This document shows positions 16,344-25,272 of a stretch of DNA of 64,000 nucleotides, piece by piece (position 1 is the stretch's first letter; each line of letters begins with the position of its first letter). The notes beneath the pieces were generated by a model. It was not told the origin of the DNA. It worked only from the letters and a program-made list of their open reading frames with translations, and ran no database searches. A program made the position numbers and the translations under genes. Where the stretch lies: the NCBI RefSeq assembly GCF_030553305.1, contig NZ_JARRAH010000001.1, forward strand, positions 1,798,001 to 1,862,000. Direction: 5' to 3'. The DNA is from Halomarina ordinaria (lineage in GTDB: Archaea > Halobacteriota > Halobacteria > Halobacteriales > Haloarculaceae).

Positions 16344-17246
16344 ATGGACCCGACCGCGCACACCGTCGAGGCCCGCGACGGCCTCTCGCTCAACTGCTGG
16401 GAGCAATCGACCGCCGACGCGACCGAGGCCGTCCTCTTCCTCCACGGGAGCATCACCTGCGCGCGAGCGCTGTTCGCCCCGCCGGTGCCCGGCGACGACT
16501 CCTACTCCTGGCTGGCGGCGACGGCCGACGCGGGCCGGGCCGCGTTCGCCCTCGACGTCCGCGGGTACGGCGACTCCGAACGACCGCCCGAACTGGACGA
16601 GCCACCCGAAGCGAACGGCCCACCGGTCCGCACCGACCTCGCGGCGAACGACGTCGCGGACGCCTTCGCGTTCGTCCGCGAGTCCTACGACGTCGTCCAC
16701 CTCGTCGGCGTCTCGTGGGGGACCAACACCTGTGGGCGGTTCGTCGAGCGCAACGACCCCGACGTCGCCTCGCTCACGCAGGTCGCCCCGGTCTACGACG
16801 TCCCCTACGACGTGGAGGAGGGCCTCGCGGCGCTGGGTCTGGACGCCGACTTCGGCGCCTACCACTACCAGGAGTACGACACCGTGAAGGACCGACAGGG
16901 CGAGACGGGCGCGCTCTTCGAGGCCATCTGGCGGACGCAGGTCGAGTCGAACCAGGGCGTCGACGGGGAGCGCTACCTCGCCCAGACCGGCGCGCTCGCC
17001 GACTACGACGACTGCGGCCGGGGGAACCCGCCGTACGACGCCGCGGCCCTCGACCTCCCGACGCTCGTCGTCCGGGGGAGCGAGGACGTCATCTCCGTCC
17101 GGGAGGACGCGACGACGCTCTACGACGAATTAGGTACCGAGGAAGGGGAGTACCTCGAACTCGCGGGCGGCGACCACTACCTGATGCACGGCGCGCGCCG
17201 GGCGGCGCTCTACGACGCCGTGGCGGGGTTCCAGGACCGCGCCTAA
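16344..17246 (+). CDS. Alpha/beta hydrolase
   Basis: A 300-residue alpha/beta hydrolase: oxyanion-hole region VLFLHGSITCAR (about residues 30-41), nucleophile elbow GVSWGTN (Ser near 128), a cap region from about 150-220, acid region VVRGSEDVI near 246, and catalytic His in GGDHYLMHG near 280. Substrate not predictable. The 217 bp upstream (16127-16343) contain only short hairpins and no gene I can support. It converges on the cobalamin run. Confidence 0.85.
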   Translation: MDPTAHTVEARDGLSLNCWEQSTADATEAVLFLHGSITCARALFAPPVPGDDSYSWLAATADAGRAAFALDVRGYGDSERPPELDEPPEANGPPVRTDLAANDVADAFAFVRESYDVVHLVGVSWGTNTCGRFVERNDPDVASLTQVAPVYDVPYDVEEGLAALGLDADFGAYHYQEYDTVKDRQGETGALFEAIWRTQVESNQGVDGERYLAQTGALADYDDCGRGNPPYDAAALDLPTLVVRGSEDVISVREDATTLYDELGTEEGEYLELAGGDHYLMHGARRAALYDAVAGFQDRA

Positions 17247-17270
17247 CGGCGACCGACGACGGGGGAGCGC

Positions 17271-18011
17271 TCAGGGGACGAACACGTCCGCGCGCGCCGT
17301 CGTCGAGAGGCCGTACTTCGCCGCCTCGACGGACCCGGGAACCGCCCAGCCGTCCTCCGAATACCGCGAGTCGAGGCTGGCGCGGACCGCCTCCCGGACG
17401 CACGCCCGCGCCGCGCCACCGACCTCGGTGGCGCTCCCGGCGAAGGGGTCCGGAGTCTCACGCACCCGACAGCCGACGACGGCGGCGTCCGTCGTCGTCC
17501 CCGGAAAGCCCGTCGTCGCCAGGAGCGTCGCCGTCTTCGCCTCGACGGCGACCCCCAGCAGGCCGGCCAGCGCCCCGTCGGTGAGCGCCGTCGTCGTCCC
17601 GAGCAGGACGTTGACCGTCCCCGGCGGTTCCCGGGAGGAGTCGCTCGACCCCTCGACCGAGTCGACGGCGGTGTCGGCGTCGTCGGTCGGCGTCGCCTCA
17701 CCCACCGGGAGGGCGGCCGGGTTGGAGACGCCGGCGGTGGCGAGGCAGGTGACCGGCCCGAGGCGGGCACAGCGGGCGTGCCGGGCGTCGACGCCCGTGA
17801 ACAGGGTTGGACCGTCCTCGAAACCGGCGCGCTCGCGCCGCTCGGCGCCGTACGCGTCGAGGTCCACCTCCGGCCACCCGTCGGGGACGCTCACGTTGTA
17901 GGCCGCGCGGGTCTCCGTGAACCCGCCGCGCCACCCCGAGGAGAGCCAGCGCGCCCGCTCGTCGCTCCGGAGGCGACCGACGCCCGCGCGCAGGTCAGTC
18001 GAGTACGCCAT
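17271..18011 (-). CDS. cbiZ: Adenosylcobinamide amidohydrolase
   Basis: A 246-residue CbiZ-like protein that removes the aminopropanol arm from cobinamide so that salvaged corrinoids can re-enter the pathway as cobyric acid. Signature stretches are GWRGGFTETRAAYN near residue 27, CLATAGVSNPAAL near 90 and TTDAAVVGCR near 175. It is the last gene of the run and its start overlaps the end of cobD by 17 bp, implying translation coupling. Confidence 0.9.
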   Translation of the reverse strand: MAYSTDLRAGVGRLRSDERARWLSSGWRGGFTETRAAYNVSVPDGWPEVDLDAYGAERRERAGFEDGPTLFTGVDARHARCARLGPVTCLATAGVSNPAALPVGEATPTDDADTAVDSVEGSSDSSREPPGTVNVLLGTTTALTDGALAGLLGVAVEAKTATLLATTGFPGTTTDAAVVGCRVRETPDPFAGSATEVGGAARACVREAVRASLDSRYSEDGWAVPGSVEAAKYGLSTTARADVFVP

Positions 18012-19017
18012 CGACCTCGTCGAGGGTTCGGAGGAGACGGTCGGTCGCCTCGCGCGTCTTCACCGCGACCCGGACGTGCGTGTCGAGGCCCCGGAACGTG
18101 GTCGCGTCCCGGAGGGCGATACCCCGCTCGCGGAGGGCGGCGAGGAGCGGCGCGGGGTCGGCCCCCACGTCGCAGAGCAGGTAGGGCGCGTCGGAGGGGT
18201 GGACGTCGAACCCCCTCGCTTCGAGGCCGTCGCGCAGGTGTGCACGCTCAGCGACGACCCGTTCGCGCGTCTCGTGGACGAAGCGCTCGTCGCGCAGGCA
18301 GTGAGTGCCGACGGCGGCGGCGGGCGTCCCGAGCGCCCAGGCGGGGACGGCGGTCCGCAGGCGGGCGGCGAGGTGGCCGGTGGCGACGGCGAACCCCGCC
18401 CGGAGGCCGGGGAGGCCGAACACCTTCGTCAGCGAGCGGGCGACGACGACCCCCTCGCGGCCGGCGAGCGAGTCCCGCGCCACGAAGTCGAGGAACGCCT
18501 CGTCGACGAGTAGCGGCGTCCCCGCCGCGCGACAGCGTTCGTGGAACGCGTCGAGGCGTTCCGGTGACGGGAGGTCGCCGGTGGGGTTGTTCGGCGTGCA
18601 GAGCACCGCGAGGGCGTGGCCCGCGGGGTCGGCGTCGAGCGCGTCGGTCTGCGCGACGAACGCGGGGACGCCACCCTGCAGGCGCACCTCGCGGGCGTAC
18701 TCGCCGAAGGAGGGGGACGGGACGAGCACGGTGTCGCCGGGCGAGACGGTGACGCCCATCGCGAGGCGGATGGCGGCGAGGCCGCCCGGCGTCGGGACGA
18801 CGCTCTCGGGGTCGCAGCCGACGTAGTCGGCGGCGGCCGCCCGGAAGTCGGGGTAGTCGTCGCGGGGGTACGTGCGCGAGGCCTCGAACGCCCGGTCGTA
18901 CGCGCTCCGGGCACCCCCGGGGACGACCGGGTTGCAGTTCGCGCTCAGGTCGAGGGCGACGCTGTCGTCGCTGCCGTGGGGCACCCGGTCGACGCTCTCG
19001 ACGCTCTCTGGGTCCAT
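17995..19017 (-). CDS. cobD: Threonine-phosphate decarboxylase-like aminotransferase
   Basis: A 340-residue class I/II PLP enzyme. It makes (R)-1-amino-2-propanol O-2-phosphate, the linker CbiB attaches to cobyric acid. Motifs: LDLSANCNPVVP near residue 22, CTPNNPTGDLP near 150, the Asp-containing VDEAFLDF near 183, and the PLP lysine in SLTKVFGLPGLR near 210. Sequence alone does not separate CobD from HisC, but the position between cobT and cbiZ makes cobD the clear choice. Confidence 0.9.
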   Translation of the reverse strand: MDPESVESVDRVPHGSDDSVALDLSANCNPVVPGGARSAYDRAFEASRTYPRDDYPDFRAAAADYVGCDPESVVPTPGGLAAIRLAMGVTVSPGDTVLVPSPSFGEYAREVRLQGGVPAFVAQTDALDADPAGHALAVLCTPNNPTGDLPSPERLDAFHERCRAAGTPLLVDEAFLDFVARDSLAGREGVVVARSLTKVFGLPGLRAGFAVATGHLAARLRTAVPAWALGTPAAAVGTHCLRDERFVHETRERVVAERAHLRDGLEARGFDVHPSDAPYLLCDVGADPAPLLAALRERGIALRDATTFRGLDTHVRVAVKTREATDRLLRTLDEVDGVLD

Positions 19018-19018
19018 C

Positions 19019-20023
19019 TCACGGCCCCTCGCCGTCGAGCAGTCGGTCGTAGACGAGGCGAATGCGCTCGCGCGTGTCGTCCAGGGCGGCGTGCTCGGCC
19101 GCGAGCGCCAGCGCGCCCCCCATGCCGACGCCCTCCTTCCCGACGCCGGCGCGGTAGTGGCGCGTGGCGACGTGGTCGTCGGTGAACCCGGGGTCGGTGA
19201 CGGTCAGGTCGAGGGCGAGGGTGGAACAGGCGGCCGCGAGGTCGGGCGTCGAGTCGGCGACGAACGAGGTGGTGGCGAGTTCGAGGGGGGCGTCGGAGAA
19301 CCCGCGGACGACGGCGCCGGCCGCGACCAGCTGGGTGCCGCCGGCGAGCACCACCTCGACGCCGGCGTCGAGGGCGCCGACGGCGAGGCCTGCCACGCCC
19401 GCGAGGACGGGGTCGCCAACGGCACGGACGGCGTCGAGCGGGTCGTCGGCCGCCTCGCCCGGTTCGAGGTCGGAGGCGTCGAGGCCGGCGGCGACCACCT
19501 CCCGTTTCAGGGCGAGGGGGTTCTCCGGGAGCGAGGAGGAGACGCCCACCTCGTGGCCGAGGGCGGTGAGGACGCCGAGGGCGGTGGTCGTCCCGCCGGG
19601 GATGGTCTCGCCGAGGAGGAGCGGGCCGTCGTCGGGGAGCGCGCGGCCGAGTCGGCGCCCGCGCTCGAAGATGCCGTGCGCGTCGGGGACGGCCTCCGGG
19701 TCGCGCACGTCGCGGCCGGGTGCGGCGTCGAGCGAGACGGTCGGCGCGCCGGTCGGGGCGGCGAGGCCGGCGTCGACGACGGTCGCGTCGAAGCCGAGCA
19801 CCTCGCGGGCGGCGCGGGTCATCACCGCCGGCGTCGGACAGCCCTCGGGGCTGACCGGCGTCGGGTGGGTCGTCCCGTCGGGCGCGGCCACGGGCGCGCC
19901 GTAGACGAGTATCTCCGCGTCCGCGCTCGGCGTGTGACGCATGAGCGCGGGGTGGGCGCCGGCGGCGCTGATGCCCTCGACGGCGGCGACGGCGGTCGTC
20001 CCGGCGACGAGGACTAGTCGCAT
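19019..20023 (-). CDS. cobT: CobT-like nicotinate-nucleotide:base phosphoribosyltransferase
   Basis: 334 residues, related to the archaeal branch of the NaMN:dimethylbenzimidazole phosphoribosyltransferase family, which activates the lower-ligand base as alpha-ribotide. Motifs: [16 protein letters not shown] near the start, [15 protein letters not shown] near 145, [14 protein letters not shown] near 225 and [12 protein letters not shown] near 300. The start overlaps the end of cobY by 10 bp and cobD follows after one base. Which base it uses cannot be inferred. Confidence 0.88.
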   Translation of the reverse strand: MRLVLVAGTTAVAAVEGISAAGAHPALMRHTPSADAEILVYGAPVAAPDGTTHPTPVSPEGCPTPAVMTRAAREVLGFDATVVDAGLAAPTGAPTVSLDAAPGRDVRDPEAVPDAHGIFERGRRLGRALPDDGPLLLGETIPGGTTTALGVLTALGHEVGVSSSLPENPLALKREVVAAGLDASDLEPGEAADDPLDAVRAVGDPVLAGVAGLAVGALDAGVEVVLAGGTQLVAAGAVVRGFSDAPLELATTSFVADSTPDLAAACSTLALDLTVTDPGFTDDHVATRHYRAGVGKEGVGMGGALALAAEHAALDDTRERIRLVYDRLLDGEGP

Positions 20024-20583
20024 CGCGCCTCCGCGACGGCGAGGTCGTCCGGTCGGTTCACGTTGACGGCGAGTCGATGGTCGTGGGAAGTCATGATGGA
20101 ATCGGCGTCGTCACTGACGACGTTACAGCCGGTGGGCGCGAGCGCGCGCCCCCCGTGGTCGAAGCGCGTGTCGACGCTCACCCCGAGGTCGCGCTTCAGC
20201 GAGACGGGGACGCAGACCGCGAGCGACCCGCCATCGGCGCGGGTGCAGACGGCGTCCAGCACCCCGCCGGTGAGGAGCGGGAGGTCCGCGACGACGGTGA
20301 GCAGGGGGGGAGAGAGGCGAGGGTCGGCGAGCGCGCGGTCGAGGTCGGCGACGTAGCCCTCCCCGGGGGTCTCGACTGCGGGGAGGCCGAGCGTCTCGCG
20401 GACGTGGTCGGCGGTGTCGGGCGCGTGCGGCGAGACGGCGGCGTAGGTCGTCTCGATGCCCGCCGAGTCCGCGCAGGCGTCGGCGACGCGCTCGACCATC
20501 GGCGTGCCGCACACCGGGACGAGCGGCTTCTCCCCGCGGTCGAGGCGGGTGCCGCGTCCCCCGCACATCACCAGAGCGTCCAC
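20014..20583 (-). CDS. cobY: Adenosylcobinamide-phosphate guanylyltransferase (archaeal type)
   Basis: A 189-residue nucleotidyltransferase, the archaeal replacement for bacterial CobU, transferring GMP to adenosylcobinamide phosphate. I chose the GTG at 20583 because it yields [15 protein letters not shown], the expected CobY N-terminus; the ATG at 20568 would cut off the first strand. Later motifs: [15 protein letters not shown] and [12 protein letters not shown]. It overlaps cobS by 16 bp and cobT by 10 bp. Confidence 0.92.
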   Translation of the reverse strand: MDALVMCGGRGTRLDRGEKPLVPVCGTPMVERVADACADSAGIETTYAAVSPHAPDTADHVRETLGLPAVETPGEGYVADLDRALADPRLSPPLLTVVADLPLLTGGVLDAVCTRADGGSLAVCVPVSLKRDLGVSVDTRFDHGGRALAPTGCNVVSDDADSIMTSHDHRLAVNVNRPDDLAVAEARCD

Positions 20584-21326
20584 AGCACCACCCCCAGGTG
20601 CAGGGCGCAGACGCGTCCTACCTCGTTCGCCGCGCCGAAGACGTCGCCGTTGACCCCGCCGAGCGCCCGCCGCGCCCACCAGAGCACCGCGAGACCGCCC
20701 GCGAGGCCGCCTGCGAGCGCGCCGAGCGCGGCCGGCGAGGGGCCGGTGAGCGCGAGCGCGGGGAGGGCCGCGAGTGTCGGGCCGGGGAGTTGCGAGGCGT
20801 CGGCCCTGCTCGTGACGGCGGCGCCGAGGCCGTCGTGGGGCGCCTCCCCGAGGCAGGCGACGCACGCCAGTGCAAGCTTCGCGCCCACCTCGCCCGCGAC
20901 GACGAGGCCGAACAGCGCGAGCGGAGGGAGGCCGGCCAGCGCGAGGCCGGCCAGCGCGAGGCCGGCGACGACGAGCGCGAGGGCGAGGACGGCGCCGACG
21001 CCGACCGTCGTGTCCTTGAGGACGGCGCGGCGGTCGGCCGGCGAGCCGTGGACGCTCGCGGCGTCACCCAGGTCGGCCACGCCGTCGGCGTGGTTGACGC
21101 CCGTCACCAGCACGAGCGCGACGAGGAGGACGAACGCGACGACCGGGGCCGGGGCGGGGAGGGCGGCCGCGAGCGCGACGGGGAGCGCGACCAGCGCGCC
21201 GAGCGGGTAGGCCGCGAGGACGAAGGCGACGGGGGTGGTTCGAAACGCCTCCCACGCCCGCCGGTCACGGCCGACGGGGAGCCGCGAGAGGAAGCCGAGC
21301 GCCCCCCGGAGGGCGGTCAGGACCAC
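20568..21326 (-). CDS. cobS: Adenosylcobinamide-GDP ribazoletransferase (cobalamin synthase)
   Basis: A 252-residue integral membrane protein that joins the alpha-ribotide to adenosylcobinamide-GDP. It opens with ALRGALGFLSRLPVG, has the Mg-binding motif VNHADGVADLGDA near residue 82 and about seven membrane helices rich in Ala, Leu and Val. Start GTG 21326 chosen because it places RGALGFLSRLPVG at the normal distance from the N-terminus; it overlaps the end of cbiB by 10 bp. Confidence 0.93.
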   Translation of the reverse strand: MVLTALRGALGFLSRLPVGRDRRAWEAFRTTPVAFVLAAYPLGALVALPVALAAALPAPAPVVAFVLLVALVLVTGVNHADGVADLGDAASVHGSPADRRAVLKDTTVGVGAVLALALVVAGLALAGLALAGLPPLALFGLVVAGEVGAKLALACVACLGEAPHDGLGAAVTSRADASQLPGPTLAALPALALTGPSPAALGALAGGLAGGLAVLWWARRALGGVNGDVFGAANEVGRVCALHLGVVLWTLW

Positions 21327-22252
21327 CCGCCCACCTCCGGGAGCGCGGGGAGCGCGAGTGCGAGCGCCGCGAGCGCGACGGCGAGCCACGCCGCCCGGTC
21401 CACGACGCACACCCCTCGCTCGGCGACGGGGAGCGAGGGGAGGGGGGCGTCGGGGTTGAGCGTGTAGACGCCGGGCTTCTCGAGGCGCGCACCCGTCGCC
21501 GCCGCGAGCGTCCCCATCGGCCACCCGGAGTTGGGGGAGGGGACGCCCGCGAGCCACGGCCGGGCGGCGGCGAGCGCGCGGGGCGCGCCGGCGGCGAGCG
21601 CGAGCAGGGCCGCGCTCGCCCGCGCGGGGAGCCACATGACGGCGTCGTCGAGGCGCGCGCTCGCGGTCCCGACCGGTTTCGAGCGGTAGCCGAGCATCGA
21701 ATCGAGCGTGTTGACGCCCTTCACCCAGGCGGCGAGGCCGGCGCCGAGGGGGAGGCCGCCGAGCAGCGTCCCGGCGACGAACCCGAGCAGGGGGGCGACG
21801 AGACCGTCCGCGAGGTTCTCGGCGGCGCTCTCGACGGCGGCGCTGCGAACTTCGCCCGGGGAGAGGGCCCCCGCATCGCGGCCCGCCAGCCCGCGCAGGT
21901 CGCGGCGGGCGCGGGGGAGGTCGGCCGACGAGGCGTCCACGACCGACCGGGCGAGGTCCGTCAGCATCCGGCGGCTGGTCGTCGAGAAGAGGACGAGGCC
22001 GGCGAGGAGGGCCGCGAGCGCGGGCGAGCGCGACGCGGCCAGCGCGACGAGGCCACCGACGACGCCCCCCGCGAGCGCGGGGAGACAGAGCGCGACGAGG
22101 CCACCGACGAGTCGCGGGCGCGTCCACTCGCGGTCGAGGGGGGCGACGAGACGGCCGAACCAGGCGACGGGGTGGACGCGCGCCGGCGGTTCGGCCGCGA
22201 CGGCGTCGAGGACGGCGGCCAGCGCGACGGCCCCCGCGCCGGCGAGCGACAT
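21317..22252 (-). CDS. cbiB: Adenosylcobinamide-phosphate synthase
   Basis: A 311-residue membrane enzyme that amidates cobyric acid with aminopropanol phosphate. Typical stretches: HPVAWFGRLVAPLD near residue 27, SAAVESAAENLADGLVAPL near 140, and KGVNTLDSMLGYRSK near 187, followed by PSPNSGWPMGTLA. The ATG at 22252 abuts the stop of the HAD gene, so the run is probably transcribed from upstream of 22873. Confidence 0.94.
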   Translation of the reverse strand: MSLAGAGAVALAAVLDAVAAEPPARVHPVAWFGRLVAPLDREWTRPRLVGGLVALCLPALAGGVVGGLVALAASRSPALAALLAGLVLFSTTSRRMLTDLARSVVDASSADLPRARRDLRGLAGRDAGALSPGEVRSAAVESAAENLADGLVAPLLGFVAGTLLGGLPLGAGLAAWVKGVNTLDSMLGYRSKPVGTASARLDDAVMWLPARASAALLALAAGAPRALAAARPWLAGVPSPNSGWPMGTLAAATGARLEKPGVYTLNPDAPLPSLPVAERGVCVVDRAAWLAVALAALALALPALPEVGGWS

Positions 22253-22873
22253 CTACCGGCCCTCCAGCCAGTCGGGGAAGGTCGCGAGGGGGACGTCCGC
22301 CACGTCGACGAAGCGCCCGCCGACGGCCTCGACGCCGCCGTCGGTCCGCGGGTCGTCCCCGACGTGCGTCAGCGAGTCGGGGGCGACGCCGAGCGTCCGG
22401 GCCGTCGCCTCGAACAGCCGGGTGTCGGGCTTGCGCCACCCGCAGGCGACGCTCGTGACGACGGCGTCGAACGCGTCGCGCTCCAGGTCGGCCCGGATGA
22501 GCGTCCGGGCGGCCAGTTCGGGGACGCTACAGTTCGAGCAGACCGCGACCGGCCCGCGCTCGGCGGCGGCCGCGACGGCCGCGCGCGCGCCCTCGACCGT
22601 CTCCACGTCGGGGTCGAAGGCGGCGACGACGGCGCGGCGGGCCGCGTTGGCGGGCACGTCGACGCCGCGGTCCCGCAGGGCGGCCGCGACGTGCGCCGGC
22701 AGGGGCACCTCCGCACCCTCGGGGGCGTCGATGTGGACCTCGCCGTAGGCGCGCGCCCAGTCGTCGGGCACGGCCACGTCGCGGGCCGCTAGCTCCTTGG
22801 CGACGGCGCGGGCGGGGTCGTCCGGCGTCGCCGCCCGGACGAGCGTTCCGAAGAGGTCGAACGTGTGCGCCAC
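22253..22873 (-). CDS. HAD-superfamily hydrolase, first gene of the cobalamin run
   Basis: A 206-residue HAD protein: motif I FDLFGTLV (Asp 6), motif II AVCSNCSV near residue 112, motif III Lys in CGWRKPDTRLFEA near 148, and motif IV HVGDDPRTDGG near 170. The +2 position of motif I is Phe rather than the Asp of classical phosphatases, as in haloacid-dehalogenase-like members. The context suggests a phosphatase for a cobalamin intermediate, but that residue argues caution. Abuts cbiB. Confidence 0.85.
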   Translation of the reverse strand: MAHTFDLFGTLVRAATPDDPARAVAKELAARDVAVPDDWARAYGEVHIDAPEGAEVPLPAHVAAALRDRGVDVPANAARRAVVAAFDPDVETVEGARAAVAAAAERGPVAVCSNCSVPELAARTLIRADLERDAFDAVVTSVACGWRKPDTRLFEATARTLGVAPDSLTHVGDDPRTDGGVEAVGGRFVDVADVPLATFPDWLEGR

Positions 22874-22969
22874 TGTCCCGTGATTAGTGCAATTCGACTT
22901 GAACGCGACGGTCCCCGCCCACCTGCCGCGGTATCAACGGTTTTCACGGGGAGTCACATACCCCCGCGC

Positions 22970-23236
22970 ATGGTCAGAGACGAACTCCAGGCGGCCAGCG
23001 ACGAACTGGACGCGGCGGCCGAATCGACCGAGGGCGAGACGAGCGAGCGACTCGCCGGGCAGTCGGAGGCGCTCGCCAAACTCGCCACCGCAGAGCGCGG
23101 CCCCGACCAGGGGCGACTGGACCGCCACATGAACATCCTCCGGGAACTCTCGGAGGAGGCGGGCGACGCGAGCGAGCACGTCGACCGGGCACTCGAACAC
23201 GTCACGGAGTATCGCGAGGGCGTCGGCGGTATCTGA
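22970..23236 (+). CDS. Small coiled-coil-like acidic protein, 88 aa
   Basis: An 88-residue, strongly acidic all-helical protein: MVRDELQAASDELDAAAE opening, then SERLAGQSEALAKLA, ERGPDQGRLDRHMNILREL and a final helix. The heptad-like spacing predicts a helical hairpin or dimer. I believe this is a conserved haloarchaeal family of unknown function; not checked. Divergent from the cobalamin run, with only ~95 bp for both promoters. Confidence 0.7.
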   Translation: MVRDELQAASDELDAAAESTEGETSERLAGQSEALAKLATAERGPDQGRLDRHMNILRELSEEAGDASEHVDRALEHVTEYREGVGGI

Positions 23237-23321
23237 GGGGTTCAGAACAGCGCGGAAGCCTCTCGCGAGGAAGTCAGCGGTCAAAAATCGAAGTGTTGCT
23301 ACGAAAGTTCGTTGAGCCGGA

Positions 23322-23774
23322 TTAGCTCAGTTCGTGGCTACCGAGTTCCGACGTCTCGCCGTCAGAGACCCACACGACGGTTATCTCGTCACCTTCACTG
23401 TAACTGTTAGTTGCCGTGTCGGAGATATCGACAGTCGCTATCGCTCCGGACGAAATATCCGAAGTGAACGACGTATCCATATCGTCAGTGATTTCTTCGC
23501 CTTTGTATCGAACTTCAACATTCTCGCTGTCGAGCGTCTGACCGCCGTTATGTTCGATATCTAGTGTCGCTCCGGACGTAGCAACGTCACCATCTTGGTC
23601 GAAGCTGAAACTGGCGCTCGGCGCGTTGTTACCCATACTGTCGCCCAGTCCCAGTACGAACGTCCCGATGACGGCCGCGAGGATGACCGTGATGGCGACC
23701 ATCAGGATGACGCCGATGACCGGCGAGACGGCGCGGTCGTCCGTCGTAAACAGCTGCTTGAGTTTGCGTATCAT
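23322..23774 (-). CDS. Type IV pilin-like protein (archaellin/pilin N-terminal domain)
   Basis: A 150-residue class III signal-peptide protein: basic leader [19 protein letters not shown] followed by [26 protein letters not shown], one long hydrophobic helix. The prepilin peptidase site is expected at DDRA/VSPV. The rest is a Ser/Thr/Asp-rich beta domain ([17 protein letters not shown], a common pilin feature). Subunits of this type form adhesion pili. Base composition is clearly less GC-rich than the neighbours, common for variable surface genes. Confidence 0.9.
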   Translation of the reverse strand: MIRKLKQLFTTDDRAVSPVIGVILMVAITVILAAVIGTFVLGLGDSMGNNAPSASFSFDQDGDVATSGATLDIEHNGGQTLDSENVEVRYKGEEITDDMDTSFTSDISSGAIATVDISDTATNSYSEGDEITVVWVSDGETSELGSHELS

Positions 23775-24251
23775 GGTTTTTTCACTGTCCACCGGCCCGA
23801 CGAGGGCGAGTGCGTCAGCGCGCGTACGTGACGCGCCCGCGTGGCCGTCGAGGGTCGCTCCCCGGACGCCGCGAGCGAGGGACGCCAGCCACGGTGTCCC
23901 ACCCGCCGCAATCCCACGTGCCAGTGGTTGCTCTCCGGTCCGACACACACATACTTAAGAATTACTTTAGTTTCATACTTTCTCGTATTCGAAGTAGTTT
24001 ATCAGAGAGTAATGTAGCGTGTTCAGGATTCGAGAACGCTTCGCTGTGCCCCACTTTCGTCGAATCGTGACAGTTCGTCGTCTCGTACGTGTCCGGGCGT
24101 ATTACGGGGGTACGAGCCGTGGTTTAAGTACTTTCTCTCGCCGGGTTCGTACGCGCGCGAGACGGAACGGGTCGGGTCGTCGCACGCGGTTCGCGGTCGC
24201 TGGCGAACCGACCACTGAGCTAATCCGTACCACCGACGTAGTGGCGCCGCT
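23775..24251. promoter_or_regulatory. Long divergent intergenic region between pilin and SDR genes
   Basis: No gene is supported in these 477 bp. AT-rich tracts around 23945-24020 (including CATACTTAAG and ACTTTAGTTTCATAC) contrast with the region. TTTAAGTA (24123-24130) is the best plus-strand TATA box, predicting a transcript start near 24152 and a ~100-nt leader for the SDR gene. That leader contains a perfect hairpin GGTTCGC (24188-24194) with GCGAACC (24203-24209). A second pair GATTCGA/TCGAATC lies between about 24025 and 24066. Confidence 0.45.
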
Positions 24252-25016
24252 ATGCAGTCATCCGAGCGGGGGCGGGTCGTGGTCGTCACCGGCGCGAACG
24301 AGGGTATCGGCTACCACCTGCTCGCCTCGCTGGTCGACGACGGCTACCGGGGCGCGGGCCTCGACGTCCACGGGGAGCACGTCGAGGCGCTGGAGGAGGC
24401 CCACCCCGAGCGAGTCCGGTTCGTCGAGTGCGACGTGACGAGCGACGACGAGGTGGCGGCGGCCGTCGGCGCCGTGCTGGACGAGTGGGAGCAAATCGAC
24501 GTCCTCGTCAACAACGCCGCGGTGTTCACCTTCGCCCCCTTCGCGGAGACGACGCTCGCCGACACGCGACGCGAGTTCGAGGTGAACTACTTCGGGTACG
24601 TCCGAACGATTCGGGCCGTCTTACCGCACATGCGGGCGCGAAACGAGGGCATCGTCCACAACGTGAGTTCCGGGGCGGGCCTCGTCGGCCACCCCGGCCT
24701 CTCCGGCTACGCCTCGACGAAGGGGGCGATAGAGGCGCTCGTCCGGTCCCTGCGGCTGGAACTGCGCCACGAGAACGTCGCGTGTACGCTGATGCACCCC
24801 CCGCTGTCGAACACCCGGTCGGCGGCCCGACTCGGCTACCCGGCGTCCCTGCTGAGCGACCCAGCGGACGTCGGACGGAAACTGGCCGACAGGATAGCGT
24901 CGACGGACAGGGTCGTCACCGCCGACCGGAAGACCAGGCTGGGACTGTCCCTCTCCCGCCACGTCCCCTACGTGGTGGCGAAGGGCACCGAGCGATTCGT
25001 CCCGCCGGTCGAGTGA
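24252..25016 (+). CDS. Short-chain dehydrogenase/reductase
   Basis: A 254-residue classical SDR: NAD(P)-binding VTGANEGIGYHL near residues 12-23, CDVTSDDE near 64, NNAAVF near 91-96, catalytic Ser in VSSGAGLVG near 140 and YASTK (Tyr and Lys) near 157-161. LDVH after the second strand (an Asp position) favours NAD over NADP, by the usual rule. Substrate unknown. A long leader precedes it; the tRNA-Tyr gene lies convergently downstream. Confidence 0.9.
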   Translation: MQSSERGRVVVVTGANEGIGYHLLASLVDDGYRGAGLDVHGEHVEALEEAHPERVRFVECDVTSDDEVAAAVGAVLDEWEQIDVLVNNAAVFTFAPFAETTLADTRREFEVNYFGYVRTIRAVLPHMRARNEGIVHNVSSGAGLVGHPGLSGYASTKGAIEALVRSLRLELRHENVACTLMHPPLSNTRSAARLGYPASLLSDPADVGRKLADRIASTDRVVTADRKTRLGLSLSRHVPYVVAKGTERFVPPVE

Positions 25017-25080
25017 CCACACTCCCTGTTCACATCGAGTCGGGGAGACGGCTCACTGCTCACGTCGTTCGCAGGAGAAG

Positions 25081-25154
25081 TCCGCTCTCCCCGATTTGAA
25101 CGGGGGACAAGTCGATCTACAGTCGACTGCTCTGCCAGACTGAGCTAAGAGCGG
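25081..25154 (-). tRNA. tRNA-Tyr (GTA)
   Basis: A 74-nt cloverleaf on the minus strand. Acceptor CCGCTCT pairs with AGAGCGG, discriminator A. D-arm TAGCTCAGTCTGGCAGAGC, anticodon stem GTCGA/TCGAC with loop CTGTAGA (anticodon GTA), T-arm CCCCG-TTCAAAT-CGGGG. The C1-G72 pair is the archaeal tRNA-Tyr identity element. CCA is not encoded and no intron is present. A TATA-like AAGGGTTAAATTCG on the minus strand lies upstream. Confidence 0.97.
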
Positions 25155-25272
25155 TCTATCAGATACGAACGCACCATCGAATTTAACCCTTATCGTTCGC
25201 CCCGGCGTCGGTCACGCGTCGGACGATGAGAGAAGATTCTTATAGTCCAACCAATATACGTCACACGTTCGC

